Part shown: piece by piece, positions 25,612 to 33,891 of the stretch
Layout of the letters: each line of letters begins with the position of its first letter
How positions within the stretch are numbered: position 1 is the first letter of the stretch
Assembly (NCBI GenBank): GCA_964464965.1
Contig: CAYXHM010000005.1
Span: forward strand, 213,013-277,012
Direction of reading: 5' to 3'
Length of the DNA stretch: 64,000 nucleotides
Source: UBA5543 sp964464965
GTDB taxonomy: Bacteria > Bacteroidota > Bacteroidia > Chitinophagales > Chitinophagaceae
Program-made: the position numbers and the translations under genes
The notes under the pieces: generated by a model
What the model was told of the DNA's origin: nothing
The model's input: only the letters and a program-made list of their open reading frames with translations
The model's database searches: none

Positions 25612-28029
25612 ATGATGGCAAAGAATAGTGACATACAGGTATATCTTCCGCTTGAAGGCGTTGAAAGTGAGCATTGTTCCCTCATAGTTGATAATGGCCT
25701 GGACAAAGTAGATGGTGTATTAAACCACAAAGTGGAACTAAATAATCAGCGCGCTGTTGTCTCATTGAAAGATGATGATGTATTGCCTGTAGTAATCAAA
25801 ACAATTCGCGGCCTGGGATATGGTGTTACAACGGTAAAGAAAAATATCCCTGTTCTGAAGATGACATGCGCCTCCTGTGCTGTAAGTGTTGAAAGCATGA
25901 TAAAAGCACTTAGTGGGGTAGTGGATGCATCAGTCAATTTTTCAACTGAGAGTGTTACTGTAGAATACCTGCCCAATATGGTAAAGATGGAGGACATCCG
26001 TGAGGCTGTCCGTTCCATAGGATATGACCTTTTTATTGAACAGGACGATGAAGGCGCAGAGACGCTGGAATCCATTCACGAGAAAAAATTCACACAGTTA
26101 AAAAGAAAGACTGCAGGTGCAGTAATTCTTTCTCTACCTGTAGTAGTGATAGGGATGTTTTTCATGAACATGCCTTATGCTAACTATATAATGTGGGCGC
26201 TTACCACGCCTGTGGTCGCTTGGTTTGGAAAGGACTTCTTTGTCAATGCCTGGAAACAGGCAAAACACCGCTCGGCCAATATGGATACGCTGGTTGCTGT
26301 CAGCACGGGTGTGGCATATCTTTTTAGCGTATTCAATACCTTATTGCCCGGCTATTGGCACCGGCGAGGCTTGCACGCCCATGTGTATTTTGAAGCTGCT
26401 GCAGTAGTGATAGCTTTTATCCTGTTGGGTAAATTGTTGGAAGAAAAGGCCAAGGAGAAAACATCAACTGCTATAAAAAAGCTCATCGGGTTACAGCCTA
26501 AAACCGTTACCGTGATTCATGACGGGGGGCATCAAATGTCCATGCCGATAGAAAAAGTAGGTATAGGCAATATTATTCTTGTAAAACCCGGTGAAAAAAT
26601 AGCTGTTGATGGAACGGTTACAGAGGGAAGTTCTTACGTTGACGAAAGTATGCTGAGCGGCGAACCTGTAGCGGTTATGAAAACTGAAGGTGAGCAGGTA
26701 TTTGCAGGGACAATCAATCAGAAAGGCAGTTTCCGGTTTAAAGCTGAAAAGGTGGGGGCAGCCACGATGCTTGCCCAGATAATAAAAATGGTGCAGGATG
26801 CACAAGGCAGTAAAGCCCCTGTGCAGAAACTGGTTGATAAGATTGCTGCTATTTTTGTACCCGTAGTCATCATTATTGCATTCCTCGCCCTTGTGGTTTG
26901 GGTGTTAGCAGGAGGGGAGAACGGCTTTACGCAGGGGCTTCTTGCTTTTGTTACTGTATTGGTTATTGCGTGTCCCTGTGCTTTAGGCCTGGCTACCCCT
27001 ACCGCTATTATGGTGGGTGTAGGCAAGGGAGCTGCAAATGGCATTTTAATCAAAGATGCGGAAAGCCTTGAACTTACTAAGCATATTAATGTTGTCATTC
27101 TTGACAAAACAGGAACAATTACGGAAGGGAAGCCACAGGTTACAGATATTGCATGGCTGAATAATGATGATACTGCAAAGCATGTCCTTTTCAGTATAGA
27201 GCAGCAGTCAGAGCATCCTCTTGCAGAGGCAGTCACAGCGTATTTCAACGTGTTGCCATTGCAGGCTGTATCCTTTTTTGAAAGTATTACTGGCAAGGGC
27301 GCGCAAGCAGTTGTAAACGGGCGTAGGTATTATGCAGGAAACAGGAAATTACTTGTTGAAAACGAGATACAGGTAGCACCGGAATTGTTGAACAAAGCTG
27401 AACAATGGGGACAGGATTCAAAAACTGTTGTTTGGTTTGCTGATGACGAAAAAGCATTAGCTGCACTTGCTATTGCAGATAAGATAAAGGATACATCTGT
27501 TACAGCCATTCAGAAACTCCAGTCGATGGGCATAGAAGTATATATGCTTACCGGTGATAATGAAGCTACGGCGAAAGCTGTTTCAGGAAAGGTGGGAATA
27601 CATCATTACCAGGCTGAAGTTTTACCGGAAGAGAAAGCTGGTTTTGTTAAAAAACTGCAATCTCAAGGTAAAAAGGTAGCCATGGTAGGAGACGGTATTA
27701 ATGATAGTACTGCGCTGGCCCAGGCAGACGTTAGTATAGCTATGGGCAAAGGAAGCGATATAGCAATGGACGTGGCAAAGATGACTATTATTTCATCAGA
27801 CCTGAGTAAAATTCCACAGGCTATTCAACTGTCTAAACAAACGGTAGCAACTATAAAACAAAACCTTTTCTGGGCATTTATCTATAATGTTGTCGGCATC
27901 CCTATCGCGGCAGGAGTGCTGTACCCCTTCTTCGGATTTTTACTTAACCCTATGATTGCAGGTGCTGCAATGGCTATGAGTAGTGTAAGTGTTGTGGCCA
28001 ACAGCCTGCGGCTAAAGTGGAAAGGATAA
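25612..28029 (+). CDS. copA: Copper-translocating P1B-type ATPase
   Basis: 805 aa inner-membrane pump that exports Cu(I) using ATP. Two N-terminal HMA domains: the first is degenerate, with a single Cys at residue 22 (ESEHCSLIVD) in place of CxxC; the second has Cys86 and Cys89 (KMTCASCAVSVE). Then come membrane helices, the actuator MLSGEPVAV region, the metal channel ACPCALGLATPTA, phosphorylation site DKTGTITEGKPQ, SEHPLAEAV in the nucleotide domain, and VGDGINDSTALAQADVSIAM. CPC plus the HMA domains indicate monovalent copper or silver. An alternative start is ATG 25615. The regulator upstream and the chaperone downstream fit a copper-efflux unit. Confidence 0.95.
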   Translation: MMAKNSDIQVYLPLEGVESEHCSLIVDNGLDKVDGVLNHKVELNNQRAVVSLKDDDVLPVVIKTIRGLGYGVTTVKKNIPVLKMTCASCAVSVESMIKALSGVVDASVNFSTESVTVEYLPNMVKMEDIREAVRSIGYDLFIEQDDEGAETLESIHEKKFTQLKRKTAGAVILSLPVVVIGMFFMNMPYANYIMWALTTPVVAWFGKDFFVNAWKQAKHRSANMDTLVAVSTGVAYLFSVFNTLLPGYWHRRGLHAHVYFEAAAVVIAFILLGKLLEEKAKEKTSTAIKKLIGLQPKTVTVIHDGGHQMSMPIEKVGIGNIILVKPGEKIAVDGTVTEGSSYVDESMLSGEPVAVMKTEGEQVFAGTINQKGSFRFKAEKVGAATMLAQIIKMVQDAQGSKAPVQKLVDKIAAIFVPVVIIIAFLALVVWVLAGGENGFTQGLLAFVTVLVIACPCALGLATPTAIMVGVGKGAANGILIKDAESLELTKHINVVILDKTGTITEGKPQVTDIAWLNNDDTAKHVLFSIEQQSEHPLAEAVTAYFNVLPLQAVSFFESITGKGAQAVVNGRRYYAGNRKLLVENEIQVAPELLNKAEQWGQDSKTVVWFADDEKALAALAIADKIKDTSVTAIQKLQSMGIEVYMLTGDNEATAKAVSGKVGIHHYQAEVLPEEKAGFVKKLQSQGKKVAMVGDGINDSTALAQADVSIAMGKGSDIAMDVAKMTIISSDLSKIPQAIQLSKQTVATIKQNLFWAFIYNVVGIPIAAGVLYPFFGFLLNPMIAGAAMAMSSVSVVANSLRLKWKG

Positions 28030-28088
28030 TGCCATAATGGTGTAAATCAAATCCATTATTGTATAACAACAAACAATAGCAGGTAACC

Positions 28089-28096
28089 TAATTTTG
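28089..28096 (+). promoter_or_regulatory. -7 promoter box of the CopZ-like gene
   Basis: TAATTTTG, an exact TAnnTTTG match, lies 14 bp before ATG 28111. Like the copA promoter it is followed directly by TAT. Confidence 0.45.
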
Positions 28097-28110
28097 TATA
28101 AAAAGAAACA

Positions 28111-28323
28111 ATGAAAGAATTGAAATTTAAAACAAACATAAATTGTGGTGGTTGTGTAGCAAAAGTTACTCCCGCCCTGGATAGTGCAGACGGTATTTGT
28201 GACTGGAAGGTGGATACAAATGTCGCAGATAAGATTCTTACTGTTCATAGTGATGGCATCCAGGAAGACGAAATTGTCAAAACCGTTCGTGAGGCCGGTT
28301 TTTCCATTGAGCCATTAAAATAA
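28111..28323 (+). CDS. Heavy-metal-associated domain protein (CopZ-like copper chaperone)
   Basis: 70 aa, a single ferredoxin-like HMA domain with the metal-binding pair in NINCGGCVAKV (Cys12 and Cys15) and the usual C-terminal EDEIVKTVREAGFSIEPL. Such proteins bind Cu(I) in the cytoplasm and hand it to the HMA domains of CopA. It lies 81 bp after copA, with its own promoter box, and 9 bp before the DUF3347 gene. Confidence 0.88.
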   Translation: MKELKFKTNINCGGCVAKVTPALDSADGICDWKVDTNVADKILTVHSDGIQEDEIVKTVREAGFSIEPLK

Positions 28324-28332
28324 TAAAGGGTT

Positions 28333-28785
28333 ATGAAAAAGATATCAATAATACTATTGACATTATGGATGCTTGGTACTGTCTCTTCTTATGCGCAAAG
28401 CAACCAGGATGTATTGAACACTTACTTGACTCTAAAGAATGATATTATCGAAGCTGATGCCTCCAAGGCTGCAAAGGATATTTCTGCCTTGCAAAAAGCT
28501 ATACAAGGCAGTGATGCCCGGAAGAACGCTGCCCTGGTTAAAGCTGTAGATAAAATGGCGAAAGCGAATAGCATTGATAAACAGAGAAAAGAGTTTGAGA
28601 AAGTTTCCCCCGTTACTGTGGGATGTTATCAGGAATGACAAAAGCATTGATCAGGCAATCTATTACCAGTATTGCCCTATGAAAAAGCCTATTGGATCAG
28701 TGCAGAAGAAAGCATCAAAAATCCTTACTATGGTAAACAAATGCTTACCTGTGGTGAAACTGTAGAGAAAATTGACAAAAAATAA
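28333..28785 (+). pseudogene. DUF3347 periplasmic protein with two compensating frameshifts
   Basis: The first frame (from 28333) gives a signal peptide (MKKISIILLTLWMLGTVSSY) and a helical DUF3347-like domain, then ends at 28638. The family's C-terminal part continues in two other frames: LWDVIRNDKSIDQAIYYQYC then PMKK, and, in the third, YWISAEESIKNPYYGKQMLT then CGETVEKIDKK, ending at 28785. One shift sits at a run of five C (about 28606-28611), the other at AAAAAGCC (about 28682-28690); one extra C and one missing G would restore a continuous ~150-aa protein. DUF3347 proteins accompany copper and silver efflux systems. Either two homopolymer sequencing errors or real decay. Confidence 0.75.
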
Positions 28786-28794
28786 AAGTAGGCT

Positions 28795-31083
28795 ATGGCA
28801 TCGGTTAAAACACACACCTGGCTATTATTGACTTTGGCAATATTGTTCTTTTGCCAAAGCAATATTTCAGCTCAGAATATTACCCGGTACGACCTGTATG
28901 TACATGACACAATGGTGAACTATGCAGGGAAAGAAAGACGGGCGATTGCTGTGAATGGCCAGATACCCATGCCTACCCTTAGCTTTACAGAAGGAGATAC
29001 AGCTGAGATACATGTGCACAACCGGTTGAAGGAAAGTACTTCCCTGCATTGGCACGGTGTGTTTCTGCCTAATAAGGAAGATGGCGTGCCGTACCTCACG
29101 CAAATGCCCATTGCCCCTGGTAAAACCCATGTCTATCGCTTTCCGGTTATCCAGTCAGGCACGCACTGGTATCACAGTCACAGCGGCCTGCAGGAGCAAA
29201 TTGGCATGTACGGCAGTTTTATCATGCACAAGCGCAAAGATGACCCGGCCTTTCGGGCAGGTATTGATGATTTGCCTGAAATACCACTTATGTTGAGCGA
29301 ATGGACAAACTATGATCCTGATAATATAAACCGCATGCTGCATTATGCCAATGACTGGGCAGCTATAAGAAAAAATGCCGTTCAAAGTTATGGAGAAGCT
29401 ATTATCGCCGGGCACTTTAAAACCAAACTGGCCAATGAATGGAAGCGTATGCTGGCAATGGATGTAAGTGATGTGTACTATGACAAAATATTGATAAACG
29501 GGAAAAATACTTCAGACATCACATCGGTAAGTGGAAAGAAATTGAAAGCCGGAGATAAACTAAGACTACGCGTATCGAATGGCGGGGCCTCCTCATATTT
29601 CTGGCTGAACTATGCCGGTGGAAAGATAACAGTTGTAGCCAGTGATGGTAATGATGTAGCACCTGTGGAAGTAGATCGCCTCATCATTGCTGTGTCAGAA
29701 ACCTATGACATCGTTGTAGCCATCCCGGAAGACGGGAAATCCTATGAATTATTGGCAACGACCGAAGACAGGACTAATGCCGCATCAGTCTTTATTGGCA
29801 ATGGCACCAAAGAATATATGGCACGTCTTCCCCGCCTTAAATATTTTGAAGGCATGAAGATGATGAACAGCATGATGAAGATGAATGGTGACCTGGACGA
29901 TATGGGGATGAATATGAGCCTGAATAAAATGGACATGAATGCGGTGATGTACCCTGAAATAACAGGTGATGATAGCCACAAACCCCGCAAGCAGGATGCT
30001 CATAAAGGCCATGATATGGGTTCGGCACCGCGGGGAAATGAAAGCATGCATAATACCAATGCGTTACCGGTCATAGTTACACTTAATTATGCCATGCTGA
30101 AATCTCCGGTAAAGACAACTCTTGCTGAAAAGGCCCCTGTGCGTGAACTTCATTTTGAATTAACCGGTAACATGAACCGTTACGTATGGAGCATGGATAA
30201 CAGGATATTGTCAGAAACGGATAAAATCAAGATTAATAAGGGAGAGATTGTACGCATGGTGATACATAACAACTCTATGATGCGTCACCCGATGCATATA
30301 CATGGATTTGACTTTCGCGTATTAAACGGCAAGGAAGAATATGCACCATTAAAGAACGTGCTGGATATAATGCCCATGGAAACAGACACAGTTGAATTTG
30401 CCGCTGATACAGAAGGCGACTGGTTTTTTCATTGCCACATTCTTTACCACATGATGAGTGGTATGAATCGTGTTTTAAGTGTCGGAAACGAAGACAATCC
30501 ATTAGTTCCTGACAAAGTGCATGCATACAAGATGTTGCAACACGAGAGCAATATGATTTACTTTACGGCGCAGAATGATTTTGCGACCAACGGGAATGAC
30601 GGCGAATTCATGTTGCAGAACGCCCGTTGGAGCCTTGGTACAGAATGGCGGTTGGGCTATAATAATACACATGGATATGAGACAGAAACCCATTTCGGAC
30701 GATATATAGGAAAGATGCAATGGTTCATGCCATTTATTGGTTTTGATTGGCGGTATAGAACACCGGGCATAGATGGGCATGAAGAAAATTTATTCGGGCA
30801 GAAGAACACTAAGGATCACCGGGGTGTATTCAGCGCAGGGTTCAGCTATACCTTGCCAATGCTTATACAATTTCAATCAGAAATATTTACAGACGGCATA
30901 GTACGTCTTCAATTAGAACGAGAAGATATCCCCCTAACAAAACGCCTGCGTGGCGCATTAATGATTAATACAGATAAAGAGTACATGGCGGGTGCTTCAT
31001 ACATCTTCAATAAAAACCTTTCTGCAAGAGTGCATTACGACAGTGATATGGGGTTTGGAGTTGGTCTTAGTGTGCGTTACTAG
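28795..31083 (+). CDS. Multicopper oxidase with a C-terminal outer-membrane-like domain
   Basis: 762 aa, exported (signal peptide ending NISAQ). Three cupredoxin domains bear the four copper-ligand motifs: SLHWHGVF, GTHWYHSHSG, HPMHIHGFDF and FFHCHILYHMMSGM, which hold type 1, 2 and 3 copper. A Met-rich segment near 355-385 (MKMMNSMMKMNGDLDDMGMN) probably captures Cu(I). After the oxidase, about residues 575-762 form an aromatic-rich, strand-like region (ARWSLGTEWRLGYNN, WFMPFIGFDWRYR, ending VGLSVRY) that resembles CopB-type outer-membrane barrels. Likely a periplasmic or outer-membrane cuprous oxidase protecting against copper; last gene of the copper cluster. Confidence 0.9.
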   Translation: MASVKTHTWLLLTLAILFFCQSNISAQNITRYDLYVHDTMVNYAGKERRAIAVNGQIPMPTLSFTEGDTAEIHVHNRLKESTSLHWHGVFLPNKEDGVPYLTQMPIAPGKTHVYRFPVIQSGTHWYHSHSGLQEQIGMYGSFIMHKRKDDPAFRAGIDDLPEIPLMLSEWTNYDPDNINRMLHYANDWAAIRKNAVQSYGEAIIAGHFKTKLANEWKRMLAMDVSDVYYDKILINGKNTSDITSVSGKKLKAGDKLRLRVSNGGASSYFWLNYAGGKITVVASDGNDVAPVEVDRLIIAVSETYDIVVAIPEDGKSYELLATTEDRTNAASVFIGNGTKEYMARLPRLKYFEGMKMMNSMMKMNGDLDDMGMNMSLNKMDMNAVMYPEITGDDSHKPRKQDAHKGHDMGSAPRGNESMHNTNALPVIVTLNYAMLKSPVKTTLAEKAPVRELHFELTGNMNRYVWSMDNRILSETDKIKINKGEIVRMVIHNNSMMRHPMHIHGFDFRVLNGKEEYAPLKNVLDIMPMETDTVEFAADTEGDWFFHCHILYHMMSGMNRVLSVGNEDNPLVPDKVHAYKMLQHESNMIYFTAQNDFATNGNDGEFMLQNARWSLGTEWRLGYNNTHGYETETHFGRYIGKMQWFMPFIGFDWRYRTPGIDGHEENLFGQKNTKDHRGVFSAGFSYTLPMLIQFQSEIFTDGIVRLQLEREDIPLTKRLRGALMINTDKEYMAGASYIFNKNLSARVHYDSDMGFGVGLSVRY

Positions 31084-31200
31084 TATCTTTCCATCTCCTA
31101 AGGATAAATGATTATTTTGCATTGGCATATCCAATAATGTGTTGTGTCTTTACATGGCAGAATATTGCTTCCCTCTTTGGGCGTACAGGTACATGTATAT

Positions 31201-31217
31201 AAGTTGTCAAATCTCTA
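31201..31217 (-). repeat. Inverted partial copy of the 13.4-kb REP-like element
   Basis: The minus strand reads TAGAGATTTGACAACTT, identical over 17 bases to 13404-13420. Only one arm is present here. Confidence 0.4.
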
Positions 31218-31231
31218 ATAAGTAAAAAACA

Positions 31232-31261
31232 AAAAGCCAAAACTTTATAAAGTTTTGGCTT
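31232..31261. terminator. Bidirectional terminator between the copper cluster and the PD40 lipoprotein
   Basis: AAGCCAAAACTTT and AAAGTTTTGGCTT pair almost perfectly around ATA, with A and T tracts outside. It lies between two convergent genes. Confidence 0.7.
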
Positions 31262-31288
31262 ATGACTTATTGGTTTCGACTTAAGGAA

Positions 31289-32440
31289 TTAATCTACCCA
31301 GTCAGCTATAAACATATTCGTTTCGCGCGTGCCGCCATTGTTCCGGTTAGAACTGAACAAGATACGCTTGCCATCAGGAGAAAACATTGGGAAGGCGTCG
31401 AAGCCACCATCATGCGATATTTTTTCCAGACCGCTACCATCTTCATTAACAATGTACAGGTTGAACGGGAAACCGCGCTCATACTCGTGGTTAGATGCGA
31501 AGATGATGCGTTTGCCATCGGGCATCCAGTTGGGAGCCCAGTTAGCTTTGCCCAGGTTGGTCACTTGTTTTACGTTACTGCCGTCTGCATTGGCAGTAAA
31601 TACCTCCATGTTAGTAGGCATTACCAGCCCCTGCTTCAGCAGGTCTTTATATTCTTTTACTGCGCTGTCTGTAGTAGGGCGCGATGCGCGCCAGACTATC
31701 TTGCTGCCGTCTGGTGAGAACCATGCACCGCCATCATAGCCCAGTTCTTTTGTTATTTGTTTTACGTTGCTGCCATCTATGTTCATTACATACAGGTCAA
31801 GGTCGCCATTGCGCATTGATGTAAATACTACTTTATCGCCCTTTGGAGAAATCGTAGGTTCCGCATCGTAACCCTTAGCATTGGTTACCTGCTTTACAAT
31901 TTTACCATCCAGGTCTGCAATGAAAATATCGTAGCTGTCGTAAACAGGCCAAACGTATTTTTTCATCTTTTCCTTATCAGGTACAGGTGGGCACTCTTTC
32001 CCCGCCAGGTGGGTAGATGAGTACATTACATGTTTGCCATCAGGCATCATATAGGCGCAGGTAGTACGGCCTGTTCCTGTGCTCACCAGTTTATATTCAA
32101 ACTTCTGGTCTTTGGTTGTTGGTAATAAGCCGTAAAATATCCTGTCACACTCTATGCCTTCTGCTGGGTTAGCGCGCTGGAAGACAACCGTTTTCCCATC
32201 AAAGCCAAAGTACGCTTCCGCATTGTCACCACCTGTGGTCAGTTGTATTACATTTTTAAAATGTTTTTCGTCGCTGTAGGTCAGCGTATTGCTATCTACT
32301 GCATCGCCCGGGGTTGCGCCATGGCTATGGCCATGCGCGTCTCCATGACCGTGGCCGTCATGACCAGTTTCTTTTTTACCTTCTTCGGGGCCGCAGGCCG
32401 CAAGTAGCAGTATCATGCCTGCAATAGTGTACTTCTTCAT
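31289..32440 (-). CDS. TolB-like PD40 beta-propeller lipoprotein with a His-rich N-terminus
   Basis: 383 aa from ATG 32440 (MKKYTIAGMILLLAACGPEE); the Cys in LLAAC is the lipidation site. The longer frame upstream lacks a signal sequence at its N-terminus. Directly after the Cys comes a His/Gly-rich stretch (HDGHGHGDAHGHSHG, about residues 25-40) suited to metal binding. The rest is a beta-propeller of PD40 repeats, e.g. AEPTISPKGDKVVFTS, GGAWFSPDGSKIVWRAS, APNWMPDGKRIIFAS, AFPMFSPDGKRILFSS. No partner of the Tol-Pal system is adjacent. Function unknown; the convergent copper cluster makes a metal link possible but unproven. Confidence 0.85.
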   Translation of the reverse strand: MKKYTIAGMILLLAACGPEEGKKETGHDGHGHGDAHGHSHGATPGDAVDSNTLTYSDEKHFKNVIQLTTGGDNAEAYFGFDGKTVVFQRANPAEGIECDRIFYGLLPTTKDQKFEYKLVSTGTGRTTCAYMMPDGKHVMYSSTHLAGKECPPVPDKEKMKKYVWPVYDSYDIFIADLDGKIVKQVTNAKGYDAEPTISPKGDKVVFTSMRNGDLDLYVMNIDGSNVKQITKELGYDGGAWFSPDGSKIVWRASRPTTDSAVKEYKDLLKQGLVMPTNMEVFTANADGSNVKQVTNLGKANWAPNWMPDGKRIIFASNHEYERGFPFNLYIVNEDGSGLEKISHDGGFDAFPMFSPDGKRILFSSNRNNGGTRETNMFIADWVD

Positions 32441-32550
32441 CAATTCTGTTTTTGCCCGCAAAGGTATGGGTGCATGACAATACTGCACAGGAAAAGGAAA
32501 AGGATATTGTCACGATATTGTCACGAACGACAGTGCAGCAATAATATTTA

Positions 32551-33804
32551 TCAATTTAAGTGTTGCTGTACCTGTATTGCTGCCGTTACATCGTTCAGTA
32601 AGTGCTGTATCAGCTGTAGGTTAGTATTGCCACTGTTCAGGGCTATAAGCTGCACCAGTAGGGCTTGCAGGCTGTTTTGCAGCATACGGTCGTTTTTACC
32701 GTAATCCCATACGGGATAAAGGGTGCCGGTAAAGAAATCTTTAAAACTATACTCCTTTACCGTAATGCGGTGGGTATTGTGCTCATCAGCATACTGTGTT
32801 TTAGGGTGGTGGCACACACGGTATGCCAGCAGGTTGCCCAGGCAGTTGAGGCTGATGATGGCTGTGCCGGGGTCGTTAATTCCCGGGCTAAGGGCCTTAA
32901 TAGATACTTCTGCAAGATGCATGCAACCCAGGTATGGGGTTGCAGCAATGTTGTTCTGCAGGTCAAAAATATCTACAAAGCTGGCAAGGTCTTTCCATTG
33001 CTCATTGGTAAGCGGCTGTGCAGATGATATATTAGCTATAGGCGTACCCTTTAATACGTAAGTGCCGGGGGCATACAGGAAGTTAATGTATATATCATGC
33101 TCTGCACAAAAGCTAACTGTAGTATTATGGGCAAAGCCATTGAAGTAGCCCGATTTGTTTGCAAGAAAATCCTCATTGTTGCTGCATGCTTTTAGTTGTT
33201 CCGGTATGGTTGGGTACTCTTCAGTATAGTATTCCTGTAGCGATTTGTAGGTGATTTTATGAATGTTGTTGATAATGGTTTCGTACTTAACAGATCGGGT
33301 AATGTAATGTAGGAAATAGATGAACAGGAATATATCAATAATAGTAACAAAGATGAGCAGGTAAATGCTTATAGATGGGATATATAATCCCGAGTCTATA
33401 TCCCGTATAGTACTCAATAAGAAAAAGGCATATACAATAGTGCCAATGTAGAAACCCAGTACCAGTTGGTGGAACTTATTGCCAATCATGCCGTCCAGTA
33501 TACGGTTGCTCATGTTAGAAGCTGCCTGGTTCAGCAGTATCATTACCATAGAAAAACTGAATACAGCCAATGATAATATGCCGCCTGCAACTGTTGCTAT
33601 TATGGTACGGGCTGTGTTGCTGTCTTTCAGGCTCAGCCAGTCTGCACCGGCCTTGAAGTTTTTACCCGTCTCTGAATAGTCGAACTGAATTAGCCCTATT
33701 GCCAGCAATAAAAAACAAATGGCAATGATAATGGGGTAGAAGGCAATACTGTTCACTATAAGGAAATAGTGCCCGCGCAGCCACTTGAATATATTTTTCA
33801 CCAT
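32551..33804 (-). CDS. DUF2254 membrane protein
   Basis: 417 aa. Four hydrophobic segments lie in the first ~170 residues (IAFYPIIIAICFLLLAIGLI, TIIATVAGGILSLAVFSFS, LVLGFYIGTIVYAFFLL, IYLLIFVTIIDIFLFIYFLH). A soluble C-terminal half follows, with SIKALSPGINDPGTAIISLN, the motif typical of DUF2254. The family is uncharacterised; an ion-transport or signalling role has been suggested only by its membrane topology. It appears to be monocistronic. Confidence 0.8.
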   Translation of the reverse strand: MVKNIFKWLRGHYFLIVNSIAFYPIIIAICFLLLAIGLIQFDYSETGKNFKAGADWLSLKDSNTARTIIATVAGGILSLAVFSFSMVMILLNQAASNMSNRILDGMIGNKFHQLVLGFYIGTIVYAFFLLSTIRDIDSGLYIPSISIYLLIFVTIIDIFLFIYFLHYITRSVKYETIINNIHKITYKSLQEYYTEEYPTIPEQLKACSNNEDFLANKSGYFNGFAHNTTVSFCAEHDIYINFLYAPGTYVLKGTPIANISSAQPLTNEQWKDLASFVDIFDLQNNIAATPYLGCMHLAEVSIKALSPGINDPGTAIISLNCLGNLLAYRVCHHPKTQYADEHNTHRITVKEYSFKDFFTGTLYPVWDYGKNDRMLQNSLQALLVQLIALNSGNTNLQLIQHLLNDVTAAIQVQQHLN

Positions 33805-33819
33805 TACAAGATAAACAAA

Positions 33820-33866
33820 CCGGCATTATAATAGTTGGCTTTCGCCTTGTCTTATTATAATGCCGG
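33820..33866. repeat. Long perfect inverted repeat between DUF2254 and T9SS genes
   Basis: CCGGCATTATAATA and TATTATAATGCCGG are perfectly complementary 14-bp arms around a 19-nt loop. There is no T-tract, so it may end the T9SS transcript, act as an mRNA stabiliser, or lie in the DUF2254 leader. Confidence 0.6.
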
Positions 33867-33891
33867 ATGTACCAGTAAGATTAAAAGTATG

